This document shows, in pieces, positions 25,843-34,970 of a stretch of DNA of 64,000 bases (the stretch's first letter is position 1; each line of letters starts with the position of its first letter). The notes below the pieces were generated by a model. It was not told the DNA's origin. It was given only the letters and a program-made list of their open reading frames with translations, and made no database searches. A program made the translations under genes and the position numbers. Location: positions 445,001 through 509,000 of the forward strand of contig NZ_JAGYPJ010000001.1 of the NCBI RefSeq assembly GCF_018343695.1, given 5' to 3'. The stretch is from Lederbergia citrisecunda (GTDB taxonomy: Bacteria > Bacillota > Bacilli > Bacillales > Bacillaceae_C).

Positions 25843-27141
25843 TTAATGTGGTAAGAACACTAGTTGGTAAAGGAATAACACCGCAAAAATATAAACGAGT
25901 GGGTGAACAACTTTCCATTTTCCTGTCACTATTTTTAAAATAGGGTAAGAAATAAAGCCTAATGCAATTCCAGTTGCAATACTCGAAGTAAGAGGCATGC
26001 TTAAAATAATCAAAAATGCTGGAAACGCCTCATCTAACTCGCCCCATTCAATTTTCGCAATAGCTCCCATCATCAAACTTCCAACAATTATTAAAGCGGG
26101 AGAAGTAATTGCTGGTATACCAGATACCGCACTTACAAGAGGACCGAAAAAAGCTGCTATGATAAACAAGATAGAAACTGTTACAGTCGTTAGACCCGTT
26201 CTACCACCTGCTGCAACCCCCGCCGTAGATTCAACGTAGGCACTTGTAGGACTTGTACCGAACATGGATCCGACGGATGTTGCGACAGAATCAGCTAGGA
26301 GAGCTTGACGGACACGTGGCATCGTATTACCTTTCATTAATCCAGCTTGTTCCGCCACTCCAATCATAGTACCTGTTGTATCAAAAATGGTAACGAGTAA
26401 AAATGAAAAGACAACCGCATATAAACTATGTTGAACTACATCCACTATTGCCGAAATTGGATTCGCAACTAATAAGCCTTCTGGAAGTGTTGGCTTGTCT
26501 AAAATCGATTGCTCGAATGAAAGTTGTCCAGTAAAATAGGCGATAAGCCCCGTAACTATCATTCCAAGAAACAATGCTCCGGGTACTCTTAAAGCCATAA
26601 GTATTAACGTTACAGCTAGACCAATTAGAGTCAAAATCACACCAAAAGAATGAAGGTCGCCAAGTGCCACAAGATTTGATGGGTGGGCAACAATCATTCC
26701 GCTCATTCTCATCCCAATGAAAGCAATAAATAATCCAATTCCAGCGGTAATTCCGTGCTTAAGATTCTCAGGAATTGCTTCAATCAATATTTTACGAAAA
26801 GGTGTTAGAGATAAAATGATAAAAATAATGCCAGCAACAAAAACAGCTGCAAACGCAGTTTGATAACTAATATTATGAGTACCAACGACAGAGTAGGCAA
26901 AATAAGCGTTAAGCCCCATTCCAGGTGCAATCGCAATTGGATAATTAGCGGCTAATGCCATCCACAATGTGCCGATTACCGTAGCAATGATAGTAGCTGA
27001 AAATACTTGTTCAAATGGGACTCCTGCATCTTTAAGAATGATTGGATTAACTATAATAATATAGGCCATTGTTAAAAATGTCGTTAGTCCTGCTATTAAT
27101 TCAGTTGGAACATTCGTATTATTTTCCTTTAATTTAAACAT
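25843..27141 (-). CDS. NCS2-family purine permease (PbuG/PbuO type)
   Basis: A 432-residue integral membrane protein of the AzgA-like NCS2 branch, which imports guanine and hypoxanthine. Visible family segments are GLTTFLTMAYI, APGMGLNAYFAYSVV, IFDTTGTMIGVAEQAG and GTSPTSAYVESTAGVAAGGRTGLT. The last two include the conserved substrate-site glutamates. It starts at an ATG after GGAGGT. Two inverted PurR boxes lie directly upstream, which supports purine control. PbuG and PbuO cannot be told apart by reading alone. Confidence 0.94.
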   Translation of the reverse strand: MFKLKENNTNVPTELIAGLTTFLTMAYIIIVNPIILKDAGVPFEQVFSATIIATVIGTLWMALAANYPIAIAPGMGLNAYFAYSVVGTHNISYQTAFAAVFVAGIIFIILSLTPFRKILIEAIPENLKHGITAGIGLFIAFIGMRMSGMIVAHPSNLVALGDLHSFGVILTLIGLAVTLILMALRVPGALFLGMIVTGLIAYFTGQLSFEQSILDKPTLPEGLLVANPISAIVDVVQHSLYAVVFSFLLVTIFDTTGTMIGVAEQAGLMKGNTMPRVRQALLADSVATSVGSMFGTSPTSAYVESTAGVAAGGRTGLTTVTVSILFIIAAFFGPLVSAVSGIPAITSPALIIVGSLMMGAIAKIEWGELDEAFPAFLIILSMPLTSSIATGIALGFISYPILKIVTGKWKVVHPLVYIFAVLFLYQLVFLPH

Positions 27142-27153
27142 ATGAAAACCTCC

Positions 27154-27198
27154 AAAAAACGAACAATTATTAATCCATTATGTATAATATTCGTTTTT
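27154..27198 (-). promoter_or_regulatory. Pair of inverted PurR boxes
   Basis: AAAAAACGAACAATTAT (27154-27170) and the complement of 27184-27198 (AAAAACGAATATTAT on the minus strand) face each other across 13 bases. Both resemble the Bacillus PurBox core CGAAC/AWT. They lie between the promoter region and the ribosome binding site of the permease gene. Confidence 0.75.
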
Positions 27199-27332
27199 AG
27201 TTAATTTAGCAAGTTATTTTTATTATTTCCTTAAAATTCTATATTAAATATACTTATTGATCGTTTTCTGTAATAGCTAAATAAATGGTGCGTAAGCTTG
27301 GAAAAAGGATATGTTTTTTATTTGAAAAATGA

Positions 27333-27372
27333 AAAATAAAAAGTATCCCTTCATAGCGACGGAGGGATACTT
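27333..27372 (-). terminator. Terminator after the DCC-family gene
   Basis: AAGTATCCCT and AGGGATACTT pair perfectly, with a T run on the minus strand just beyond. Confidence 0.85.
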
Positions 27373-27388
27373 GTAAGTCTATAAATAA

Positions 27389-27781
27389 TTAAGATAAAAA
27401 TCTTTTGCGAATTTCGGTAGGTGGGAGCAAACAACTTTCATTTTTTCCAAACCATCGATAACGGTATTTGGCAAAAACATGATAAAACAAATTGCGAACC
27501 GGGGCTGGAATGAATATAAAAAGATAAAGCCATTTCAAGGGAGATTTCAATTTTTTACATATTCGCAATGCGGCCGTAGTTTTCAAATAAGCATGATCAT
27601 TATCAAGTAATACGAGGCTATTTACATTTAATGGAACTCTATGCTTTTTTAACAACGATTGTCCATATTCACTTTGCAATGAAGCATATTGAAAATAACC
27701 GTCAGGATCTCGCTTAATAATAAACTGAACGCTAGAATTGCAAAAATTACACTCGCCGTCAAATAAAATAACCGTAGACAT
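27389..27781 (-). CDS. DCC-family thiol-disulfide oxidoreductase (DUF393)
   Basis: The 130-residue protein begins STVILFDGECNFCNSSVQF, which contains the DxxCxxC motif that defines the family (DGECNFC). B. subtilis YuxK is a member. The motif resembles a thioredoxin active site, and a role in thiol redox chemistry is assumed but unproven. I choose the ATG at 27781, seven bases after GAGGGGG, rather than the upstream codon at 27808. Confidence 0.9.
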   Translation of the reverse strand: MSTVILFDGECNFCNSSVQFIIKRDPDGYFQYASLQSEYGQSLLKKHRVPLNVNSLVLLDNDHAYLKTTAALRICKKLKSPLKWLYLFIFIPAPVRNLFYHVFAKYRYRWFGKNESCLLPPTEIRKRFLS

Positions 27782-27837
27782 GGCCATTCCCCCTCTTACT
27801 ACCTTCATTATTTACCATTTAACATAAAAAAATCAAC

Positions 27838-27868
27838 ATAAAAAACCTTCTGTTTAGGAAGGCTTATT
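27838..27868 (-). terminator. Terminator after the Pit transporter gene
   Basis: On the minus strand CCTTC and GAAGG form a short stem (with AAG/CTT flanks), followed by TTTTTT. Confidence 0.6.
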
Positions 27869-27871
27869 TTG

Positions 27872-28876
27872 TTACATAAATAAATTTAAGATATAGTAGA
27901 TAGCTGCGGCTAACAATCCAGTAATGGGGAGAGTAATAAACCAAGTTATGATCATTCTTTGTGCTGTGTCCCATTTAACGCCACGAATTCTATGAGCAGA
28001 CCCAACACCTAGGATCGATGACGTGATAACATGAGTTGTACTGACAGGCAAATGAATATACGTAGCACCGAAAATAATAAGTGCAGAGCTTAAGTCGGCA
28101 GCAACTCCATTTACTGGGCGAATTTTCATAATTTTTCCGCCAACCGTTTTAATAATTTTCCAACCGCCCACGGATGTACCTAGTCCCATCGCCAAAGCAC
28201 AGGAGAATTGTACCCAAAAGGGGATATCCGTAGTCGTATGATGATTACTCGCAATTAGAGCCATCGTAATAATACCCATCGATTTTTGGGCATCGTTCGT
28301 CCCGTGGGTATAAGATTGTAAAGCTGCTGTAGCGATTTGAATATACCGAAATCCTTTATTCGTTTTTGTTAAGCTCAAATTTTTAAATTCCATTTTAAAT
28401 ATTGTATAGATGATAAAACCTACAGCAAAAGCTATTAGCGGTGAAAAAATGAGTGCTTGGATGATTTTTAAAAAACCTGCATATTTTATTGAGCTGAGAC
28501 CTGCTGCTGCGATTGCTGCTCCCGCTATAGATCCAATTAAAGCATGTGACGAACTGCTAGGAATGCCGTAATACCATGTAATTAAATTCCAAGCAATTGC
28601 AGAAATGAGTGCTGCTAAAATAACAGTTGTACCATTAGCTAATGTAAAAGGATCGACAATATCTTTCGTTATCGTTTGTGCGACCCCTGTGAACGTCAAT
28701 GCACCTACAAAGTTCATCACCGCGGCCAATATAATCGCATGGCGTGGCTTTAAAGCTTTCGTAGAAACGGAAGTCGCAATAGCATTTGCCGTATCATGGA
28801 AACCATTAATGAAATCAAATGCAAGGGCGGCAATGACTATGATAATTGTGATGATAAGTATTGAATCTATTCCCAT
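27872..28876 (-). CDS. pit: Low-affinity inorganic phosphate transporter (Pit/PHO4 family)
   Basis: A 334-residue membrane protein with the duplicated PiT signature: FDFINGFHDTANAIATSVST near the N-terminus and SYTHGTNDAQKSMG in the second half. Pit proteins import phosphate with a metal or proton. The preceding gene encodes a DUF47 PhoU-like protein, the common partner of this transporter. The genes are 14 bases apart and form one operon ending at the terminator near 27850. Confidence 0.94.
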   Translation of the reverse strand: MGIDSILIITIIIVIAALAFDFINGFHDTANAIATSVSTKALKPRHAIILAAVMNFVGALTFTGVAQTITKDIVDPFTLANGTTVILAALISAIAWNLITWYYGIPSSSSHALIGSIAGAAIAAAGLSSIKYAGFLKIIQALIFSPLIAFAVGFIIYTIFKMEFKNLSLTKTNKGFRYIQIATAALQSYTHGTNDAQKSMGIITMALIASNHHTTTDIPFWVQFSCALAMGLGTSVGGWKIIKTVGGKIMKIRPVNGVAADLSSALIIFGATYIHLPVSTTHVITSSILGVGSAHRIRGVKWDTAQRMIITWFITLPITGLLAAAIYYILNLFM

Positions 28877-28890
28877 TTGATAGGACTCCC

Positions 28891-29511
28891 TTATGCATTT
28901 TTCATGACGATACTTTCAAGGGTATTGGCAACTCCTTGGCAGCTGTCTGTTGTTTTTTCAAGGTTTTCGTAGATCTCTTTGTATTTAATTAATCGAATAG
29001 GATCTGTTTCTACCGTGAAAAGATGCTTAATGCATTCTCTAAGTACATCGTCGCATTTGGATTCGTAATCTTTGATTTTGATAGCATGCGGACGAACTTC
29101 AGGCAATTTTTTGCTAAAAATTAACCCGATGCAAACTTCAATTTCTTCAACACATTTCTTTATGGATTCGACAAACTTATACATATATTCGTCTGCATGA
29201 ACAATGGAATACATTTCAAATAAAGCGGCACAATTTTCCATTCCATCGAGTACATCGTCCATAATCATCGATAATGTAAGTAAATCTTCTCGTTCAATAG
29301 GAGTAATAAATGAATTATTTAATTCTTTAATAATCTCATGAACGTAAGTATCTCCGATTGTCTCATACTCTTTCATTTTTTCAGCAAAAATTTTAGTGTC
29401 TTCTTTATTTGTTAACTTAAAATCGGCAAAATAAATGGAGCTTTCTTTTAAGTTGGCAGCAATTTTTTCAAGTAAAATCGCAAATTTATCTTTTTTTCTT
29501 TTAAAGACCAT
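28891..29511 (-). CDS. DUF47 (PhoU-like) Pit accessory protein
   Basis: The 206-residue helical protein starts MVFKRKKDKFAILLEKIAAN and has the DUF47/TIGR00153 fold: segments EYETIGDTYVHEIIKELN and ESKCDDVLRECIKHLF carry the metal-type acidic residues of PhoU-like bundles. Such proteins are thought to tune the neighbouring Pit transporter. I choose the ATG at 29511, which has GGAGGG upstream; the codon at 29529 would add six residues. B. subtilis YkaA sits in the same arrangement with pit. Confidence 0.93.
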   Translation of the reverse strand: MVFKRKKDKFAILLEKIAANLKESSIYFADFKLTNKEDTKIFAEKMKEYETIGDTYVHEIIKELNNSFITPIEREDLLTLSMIMDDVLDGMENCAALFEMYSIVHADEYMYKFVESIKKCVEEIEVCIGLIFSKKLPEVRPHAIKIKDYESKCDDVLRECIKHLFTVETDPIRLIKYKEIYENLEKTTDSCQGVANTLESIVMKNA

Positions 29512-29603
29512 TTTTAGCCCTCCTAGCAATAATTTAAACCTATATTATTTTATCGCAAAATATCTAAAGATAAAAGTTTTTGTCGTTTTTACCCTAAAAT
29601 ACT

Positions 29604-30476
29604 TTATAGAAAATTTTCAAAAATAGGCGGGTTATCTAAAAATGGTGCAGTGACCTGGACTTTTTTCTGTAAAAAAGGATGTATAAATTCAAGTTTACGG
29701 GCATGGAGTGCCTGCCTTGTGAATTTAGAGCTCCCACCGTAAAGTTCATCACCAGCCAGGGGGTGTCCGATAAAAGATAAATGTACTCGAATTTGATGGG
29801 TTCTCCCAGTTTCCAAGGAGCATTCAATTAATGATAACTTGTCCTTTGGAAAAGTATTAATTACTTTATAATGAGTGATAGCATGTTGACCAGTCTTTGA
29901 AACTCTTCGTCGAGTTGGATGATGGCGATCCCTACCGATAGGTTCTGTAATCTTTCCATTTTTACTCCTAATAATACCATCAGCTAGCGCCCAATATGTC
30001 CGTTTTATTTCTCTGTCTGTGAGCATTCTGTCGAGGACTACTTGACTAAAAATATTCTTTGCAAAAAGAATTGCTCCGGAAGTATTTTTATCGAGACGGT
30101 GAACATGGCGTGGATTTTGAGCGTCATATACATTTTGCAAATGATATGATACCGCATTTGCAAGAGTATTCGTTTCGCTATCATTTGGATGAGTCGCCAT
30201 ATCAGCTGGTTTATTCACTACTATTAAAAAGTCATCTTCGTAAAGAATATCCAATGAATAAGGGTATGGAGCAATACCTTCGCCTTCTTCGCGTAAAGAA
30301 ATGAAAAGTTCATCGCCATCATTTAACGTAATGTTCCAGTTTGTGATTTTCCCATTTAATGTGATTGCCTTGTCCATTCTTAGATTGTGAATCAACTTTT
30401 TTGGAACCCTCCATTGGTTACGCAATAAATCTTCTATATTCCTTCCTTTCCATTGTTCAGGAATCGTTATTCGCAT
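29604..30476 (-). CDS. RluA/RluD-family RNA pseudouridine synthase
   Basis: The 290-residue enzyme has an S4-like N-terminal region (LLRNQWRVPKKLIHNLR) and the catalytic motif HRLDKNTSG, whose aspartate attacks the uridine, plus GRTHQIRVHL. It converts a uridine of rRNA or tRNA to pseudouridine. The exact site cannot be told. The length and organisation match the YjbO/YhcT type in Bacillus, and yhcU next door suggests YhcT. Confidence 0.92.
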   Translation of the reverse strand: MRITIPEQWKGRNIEDLLRNQWRVPKKLIHNLRMDKAITLNGKITNWNITLNDGDELFISLREEGEGIAPYPYSLDILYEDDFLIVVNKPADMATHPNDSETNTLANAVSYHLQNVYDAQNPRHVHRLDKNTSGAILFAKNIFSQVVLDRMLTDREIKRTYWALADGIIRSKNGKITEPIGRDRHHPTRRRVSKTGQHAITHYKVINTFPKDKLSLIECSLETGRTHQIRVHLSFIGHPLAGDELYGGSSKFTRQALHARKLEFIHPFLQKKVQVTAPFLDNPPIFENFL

Positions 30477-30588
30477 CTTAATTTTTATCCCTTCTCAAAA
30501 AAGTTTCTTGAAATTCCCAAGCTTTTCAGCCGCCATTCTATGTTATTCTAATAGAAAATATAGAAATGCAAAAGGTAGGGTCTTTAGT

Positions 30589-30987
30589 ATGAAAGTAGTA
30601 GTAGCAGCGACTGAAAAGCAGGAGGAAAAACTGGAGGAACTAATACAATACTTCTATACTTCCATCTTCCCACAATATTTTGATGACGATGAGATATCTG
30701 AGTTTTTAAATTTAAAAATACTACAAGTACCTAAAGAAAAGGATGAACGACTATTTACGTTAGATGGTGCATTTCGTGCTATCTGTAGCATTGAGGTCAT
30801 CATTTTGATTTTAGAGTCAAATATTGATAAAGATTTCTCAGATTTATTCAATAAAAATGCTGAAATTCTAATAGAATCAGGTTTATTTTTTCCTTTTTCA
30901 TATAGCAATTTTACTTCTCGAAATAGAAGTGAAGCAAATGTTATCGTTAGTATGTATTCAAACGCAACAAATCAATTATTAATGTGA
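30589..30987 (+). CDS. yhcU: YhcU family protein (DUF5365)
   Basis: This 132-residue protein begins MKVVVAATEKQEEKLEELIQ and resembles B. subtilis YhcU, which lies at the same chromosomal place. It has no membrane helix and no known catalytic motif. I choose the ATG at 30589, preceded by AAAGGTAGGG, over in-frame codons from 30508. It is divergent from the pseudouridine synthase gene and ends at a bidirectional terminator. The function is unknown. Confidence 0.8.
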   Translation: MKVVVAATEKQEEKLEELIQYFYTSIFPQYFDDDEISEFLNLKILQVPKEKDERLFTLDGAFRAICSIEVIILILESNIDKDFSDLFNKNAEILIESGLFFPFSYSNFTSRNRSEANVIVSMYSNATNQLLM

Positions 30988-31065
30988 TGGCTTGTTGATG
31001 ATTATTGTTGATCATGCAACTGATTGAATAAGTGTAGAAAACAATATACGTGTTTAACATAACCA

Positions 31066-31110
31066 AAAAAGGCTGTCCGAAACTAATATTACCATGTAGA
31101 CAGCCTTTTC
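31066..31110. terminator. Bidirectional terminator between yhcU and the thioredoxin-like gene
   Basis: AAAAAGGCTGTC and GACAGCCTTTT form an 11-bp stem around a 21-nt loop, with A and T runs on both sides between convergent genes. Confidence 0.8.
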
Positions 31111-31115
31111 AAAGC

Positions 31116-31583
31116 TTATTGAATAATTTTTTTGAAAAAGACTTCAAATTCCTCTTTAGTATGCAATCCTACTATTCTTGCTTCCTCTTTTCCATCTTTG
31201 AAATAGATAAGTGTAGGTGTGTATTCAATATTATATTGCTTGTATCCTTCCTTAAATTCTAAAAGATTATATTGCATTACCGATATATTCATTTCTTCTA
31301 CGACATGGTTAAGAATCGGAGTAGTCTGCATGCAGAAGGAACATTCTGGGCTATAAAAGTAAATGACCACATCTTCGCCTTTTTCAAGCTTGTTATTAAG
31401 ATCAGCAGGCAAAATGATATTTTGATAAAGTGGATCTTCAAGCTGTTCAATCGTCAAAGGGTGGAGGTCAGGTTTTTCATAAATATTGCCAGCAACTTTC
31501 TCGCTTTGTTGCATTTTAGTGGAGACAGATAAAGCGGCAAATAAGGCAATAATGATGACTAAAAAGATTAGAACTTTTTTCAT
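31116..31583 (-). CDS. Membrane-anchored thioredoxin-like protein
   Basis: The 155-residue protein has an N-terminal anchor (residues 3-20) and an extracellular thioredoxin fold. The active site is SPECSFC near residue 82 and the cis-proline segment is EYTPTLIYFKDG. Its start overlaps the end of bdbC by four bases (ATGA type), so the two are co-translated. BdbC re-oxidises thiol oxidoreductases, which makes this protein its probable partner in disulfide bond formation outside the membrane. B. subtilis uses BdbD or BdbA for this role. Confidence 0.9.
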   Translation of the reverse strand: MKKVLIFLVIIIALFAALSVSTKMQQSEKVAGNIYEKPDLHPLTIEQLEDPLYQNIILPADLNNKLEKGEDVVIYFYSPECSFCMQTTPILNHVVEEMNISVMQYNLLEFKEGYKQYNIEYTPTLIYFKDGKEEARIVGLHTKEEFEVFFKKIIQ

Positions 31584-32017
31584 TGTTTATTCCTCCTTGT
31601 TCGTTTTATCACAAAGATACTTGAAAGGAAAATCATGATAAACGCTGTTAATGCAAGAAAAGGAATTGTGATAAATCCAAGCCAATTTATATATTGGGTT
31701 GTACATGGTATGATACCGCAAGCGGGAGCTGTATCTGCAATAGAAGGTATTTTTTGAATCATATAAAGATATAGAGAAGCAAGCATGCCAATACCGGACA
31801 AAGCGGCTGAATATAAAGCTGCATGATAATCCTTTCTTACAGTCGCAATTCCAAGGATAAGTACGATAGGATACATAAAAATTCGAATATACCAGCATAT
31901 GTCACATGGGGTATATTTACGTATTTCTGAAAAATACAAACTACCCAATAAAGCAGTAACTGAAACAGCAAATGCAAAAAACATCAAAGTCTCCCTAGCA
32001 TCACTTTTATTAGCCAT
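31580..32017 (-). CDS. bdbC: DsbB-like disulfide oxidoreductase BdbC
   Basis: A 145-residue protein with four predicted helices. It has the two cysteine pairs of the DsbB family: TPCDICWYIRI after the second helix start (about residues 37-46) and ACGIIPCTTQYINW in the second outside loop. BdbC passes electrons from its thioredoxin-like partner to quinone. Length and spacing match B. subtilis BdbC (about 138 residues). The gene is first in the two-gene operon. Confidence 0.94.
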   Translation of the reverse strand: MANKSDARETLMFFAFAVSVTALLGSLYFSEIRKYTPCDICWYIRIFMYPIVLILGIATVRKDYHAALYSAALSGIGMLASLYLYMIQKIPSIADTAPACGIIPCTTQYINWLGFITIPFLALTAFIMIFLSSIFVIKRTRRNKQ

Positions 32018-32174
32018 TTTCTCTCAACCCCCACCAGAACTGTACTATAATAATTATAGTTCTCAGAATTTATAAATGTAAAATTTCCTTCCGAAAAGTC
32101 ACAAATTTGTAATTTTTACAAAAGTAAATAGTATAGTCAGAAGTAGACTAGCAAACATATTGTTTTTTTTTATA

Positions 32175-32440
32175 CGAAAAGTCTTAATCGATTCGCCTTT
32201 TGAATACGTCGTGATTCCTTAAAATTTAGATGAAATCGAAAAATTGACTCAAAGGAAGGAACCAATCCTGTAGGCTTGTACGTCGAATGAATAGGCGCTA
32301 TCGCTTTTCTATGTTTGTGCTAGGTGCTCAGGTTAAAAAACTGCTATTAAAGTAGTTAAAGGACGAACTTTCTTGTATAAAGAGCATGACCTTGTCACCC
32401 CCTATTCAGTAAGTTTCGCTTTCCTTTTCCTACTAAAGTT
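32175..32440. repeat. Decayed copy of the interspersed repeat family
   Basis: ATCGATTCGCCTT, CCTGTAGGCTTGTACGTCGA and GGCGCTATCGCTTTTCT recall the intact copy at 46572-46880, but with many changes. No gene is seen in 32018-32524. A TATACTATATA box about 30 bases before the kinase gene is its likely promoter. Confidence 0.45.
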
Positions 32441-32524
32441 GTAGGGAGATTTACGCCATAATGAGAATAAAGTCTACAGCGAATTTTTTGTATACTATAT
32501 AGAGAGTATCAGGAGGGATTTTAG

Positions 32525-33649
32525 ATGCAGCGTGAAAAATATGAAAAGAACTCCCATTTACGTGTACTTAAAGAAATTGCTGAATTATTAAATGAAGGAA
32601 CTGAAATTTCTCCTTTATTATCAGATGTTTTAAAGAAACTGTTAGAAGTTACGGGAGTAACCACAGGATGGATATTTTTAATCGGACCTGATGGTCGTCA
32701 TACAGTTGCATCCGCAGAGCATTTACCTCTTGCGCTTTCTAAAAATAATTGTGAACCACTTAGACGAGGTGGTTGTTGGTGTATTGAAGGTTTTCGCAAC
32801 GGAAGCTTGACGAAGGCTTCAAATATTATTGAATGTAGACGGCTTGAAAAAGCTTCTATATTAAATAAGGAAGAAACAGAAGGAATTGCGTTTCATGCAA
32901 CGATACCCCTTACATCAGGGGATGAAGTATTCGGGTTATTAAATGTAGCAGCTCCTGAAAAGAAGGAGTTTAGTCGTGATGAGCTAGCGTTACTTGAATC
33001 GATTGCATTGCAAATTGGTTCAGCTATTAAAAGGGTACGATTAACAAAAAAAGCACAAGAAGTTGCCCTGATTGAAGAAAGAAATCGTCTCGCTCGTGAT
33101 TTGCACGACTCGGTCAATCAGTTATTATTTTCCCTCACCTTAACTGCAAGAGGGGGAGTTGAGATGACAGAAGATGTAGAAACAAAACATACATTTCAAC
33201 ATATGCAAGAGCTTGCTCAGGAAGCTTTGACAGAAATGAGGGCATTGATATGGCAGCTTAGGCCAAGTGGCTTGGAAAAGGGGCTCATTCAAGCCATTAA
33301 AGGTTATGGAGAAATGCTAGGACTTCATGTTCATACAAAGTTATCAGGATTGCTAGCCTTACCATCTCTTGTTGAAGAAGCTTTATGGAGGATCAGTCAG
33401 GAGGCTCTAAATAATTCTAAAAGACATTCTGATCAAGAAGAAGTATTTGTATCGATAAAGGTATCGAAATGTGAAGTGCAGCTTACAATTAGTGATTTCG
33501 GATGTGGTTTTATTTATGAAAAAGAAAAAGTACTCCCTTCCTTTGGAATTGAAGGTATGAGGGAACGCGCGGAAGCTCTTAATGGCCGTTTTGTTTTAAA
33601 GAGTGAGCTTGGTGTTGGAACTAGTATAGACGTAGTATTGCCGTATTAG
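32525..33649 (+). CDS. yhcY: GAF-domain histidine kinase YhcY
   Basis: The 374-residue cytoplasmic kinase has an N-terminal GAF domain (about 25-170), a HisKA_3 dimer/phosphoacceptor region with RDLHDSVNQ (H194) and an HATPase domain (about 275-374) with ALNNSKRH, GCGF and GIEGMRERA. The GAF domain has C76, C84, C86 and C104, an arrangement like the [2Fe-2S] cluster ligands of staphylococcal AirS, so oxygen or redox sensing is possible. It forms an operon with yhcZ and yhdA in the B. subtilis order. Start ATG after AGGAGGG. Confidence 0.93.
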   Translation: MQREKYEKNSHLRVLKEIAELLNEGTEISPLLSDVLKKLLEVTGVTTGWIFLIGPDGRHTVASAEHLPLALSKNNCEPLRRGGCWCIEGFRNGSLTKASNIIECRRLEKASILNKEETEGIAFHATIPLTSGDEVFGLLNVAAPEKKEFSRDELALLESIALQIGSAIKRVRLTKKAQEVALIEERNRLARDLHDSVNQLLFSLTLTARGGVEMTEDVETKHTFQHMQELAQEALTEMRALIWQLRPSGLEKGLIQAIKGYGEMLGLHVHTKLSGLLALPSLVEEALWRISQEALNNSKRHSDQEEVFVSIKVSKCEVQLTISDFGCGFIYEKEKVLPSFGIEGMRERAEALNGRFVLKSELGVGTSIDVVLPY

Positions 33650-33662
33650 GGGGAGAAAAAGA

Positions 33663-34304
33663 ATGACGGTTCAAGTGTTGATTGCGGATGATCATCATGT
33701 CGTAAGGCGGGGGCTTGTTTTTTTCCTGCAAACTCAAAAGGATATCCAAATAGTGGGAGAAGCGAAAAATGGAAAAGAAGCAGTGGAAATGGCTGTTCAA
33801 TTGCATCCAGATGTTGTATTGATGGATCTTGTTATGCCCATTATGGATGGAATAGAAGCGACAGGTAAAATAAAAGAAATATGCCCTGATATAGAAATCA
33901 TGATCTTAACAAGCTTTTCTGATCAAGATCATGTAATCCCTGCTATTGAAGCAGGGGCTTCTGGATATCAGCTAAAGGATATTGAGCCTGATGAACTCGC
34001 ATCCGCCATTAGAAAGCTTGCTAATGGAGAAAATACACTTCATCCTAAAGCAACGAATTTATTGATGACACGTATGAACCGGAAAAATCCCGCTAACGAT
34101 CGGATTGCCTCATTAACGCAAAGGGAAAGAGAAGTTCTGACAGAAATTGCGAAAGGAAAAAGCAATAAAGAGATAGGGGCACAGTTGAAAATAACCGAAA
34201 AAACAGTTAAGACACATGTTTCTAATATATTTATGAAATTACAAGTGGCAGATCGGACTCAAGCTGCTTTGTTTGCAGTGAAAAATGGATTTGTAGAGCA
34301 ATAA
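33663..34304 (+). CDS. yhcZ: NarL/LuxR-type response regulator YhcZ
   Basis: The 213-residue regulator has a receiver domain with D9-D10 and phosphoacceptor D55 (in VVLMDLVMP), then a LuxR-type helix-turn-helix with LTQREREVLTEIAKG and SNKEIGAQLKITEKTVKTHV. It is the partner of the kinase 13 bases upstream. The target genes are not known; the FMN reductase gene next in line may be one through autoregulation. Confidence 0.95.
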   Translation: MTVQVLIADDHHVVRRGLVFFLQTQKDIQIVGEAKNGKEAVEMAVQLHPDVVLMDLVMPIMDGIEATGKIKEICPDIEIMILTSFSDQDHVIPAIEAGASGYQLKDIEPDELASAIRKLANGENTLHPKATNLLMTRMNRKNPANDRIASLTQREREVLTEIAKGKSNKEIGAQLKITEKTVKTHVSNIFMKLQVADRTQAALFAVKNGFVEQ

Positions 34305-34332
34305 AGCAGTTAGAAGTGAAGGAGCGAAAAGA

Positions 34333-34869
34333 ATGGATCGAATATTAGTGATTAATGGAGGAATGCCAAAAGGCGGAAGAACTGAGCTTTTGACTCGTTA
34401 TATTGCACGTAAATATGATGTTGATTATATCGATATAAGTGACGCGAACCTTCCCTTTTTAACTGGTGAAGAAGAACAGTGGCGATTGCCATCTGTCATA
34501 AATTTTAAAGAAAAAGTTCGTTTCTCATCTGGAATAATATTAATTTCACCCGAATACCATGGCGGGATGACGGGTGCTTTAAAAAATACATTAGACTTTC
34601 TGACTAGTGATGAACTTGAATATAAGCCTGTTGCATTAATTGCGACAGCAGGTGGGGGTAAAGGCGGTATTAATTGCTTAAACAATATGCGCACAGTTAT
34701 GCGTGGTTTTTATGCCAATGTCATTCCGAAGCAAATTGTACTTGATCCGGAATGCTTTAACTATGATGATGCATCCCTTTGGGACGAACCGGCACAATTA
34801 GTTAATGATTTGGTAAAAGAATTACAAATGTTTATTAAAATCACATCAGAAGTAGCGTCAAAGATGTAA
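34333..34869 (+). CDS. yhdA: NADPH-dependent FMN reductase YhdA (azoreductase type)
   Basis: The 178-residue flavodoxin-like protein begins MDRILVINGGMPKGGRTELL, the phosphate-binding loop for FMN, and has ISPEYHGGMTGALKNTLDFL, the family signature. B. subtilis YhdA (174 residues) reduces azo dyes, quinones and chromate with NADPH. It is the third gene of the yhcY-yhcZ-yhdA operon, with a terminator right behind, which fits an oxidative or redox response. Confidence 0.94.
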   Translation: MDRILVINGGMPKGGRTELLTRYIARKYDVDYIDISDANLPFLTGEEEQWRLPSVINFKEKVRFSSGIILISPEYHGGMTGALKNTLDFLTSDELEYKPVALIATAGGGKGGINCLNNMRTVMRGFYANVIPKQIVLDPECFNYDDASLWDEPAQLVNDLVKELQMFIKITSEVASKM

Positions 34870-34906
34870 CTCGGTATCCTATTTAGGACACCGAGTTTTT
34901 TTTCGT
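34869..34906 (+). terminator. Terminator of the yhcYZ-yhdA operon
   Basis: ACTCGGT and ACCGAGT with TCC/GGA inside form the stem, followed by eight T. Confidence 0.85.
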
Positions 34907-34970
34907 TGCAAAGAGCTTAAAATCAAAGGCTTTGAAGATGGTAGTCGATACTTCAGGAGCTTATGCTCTT

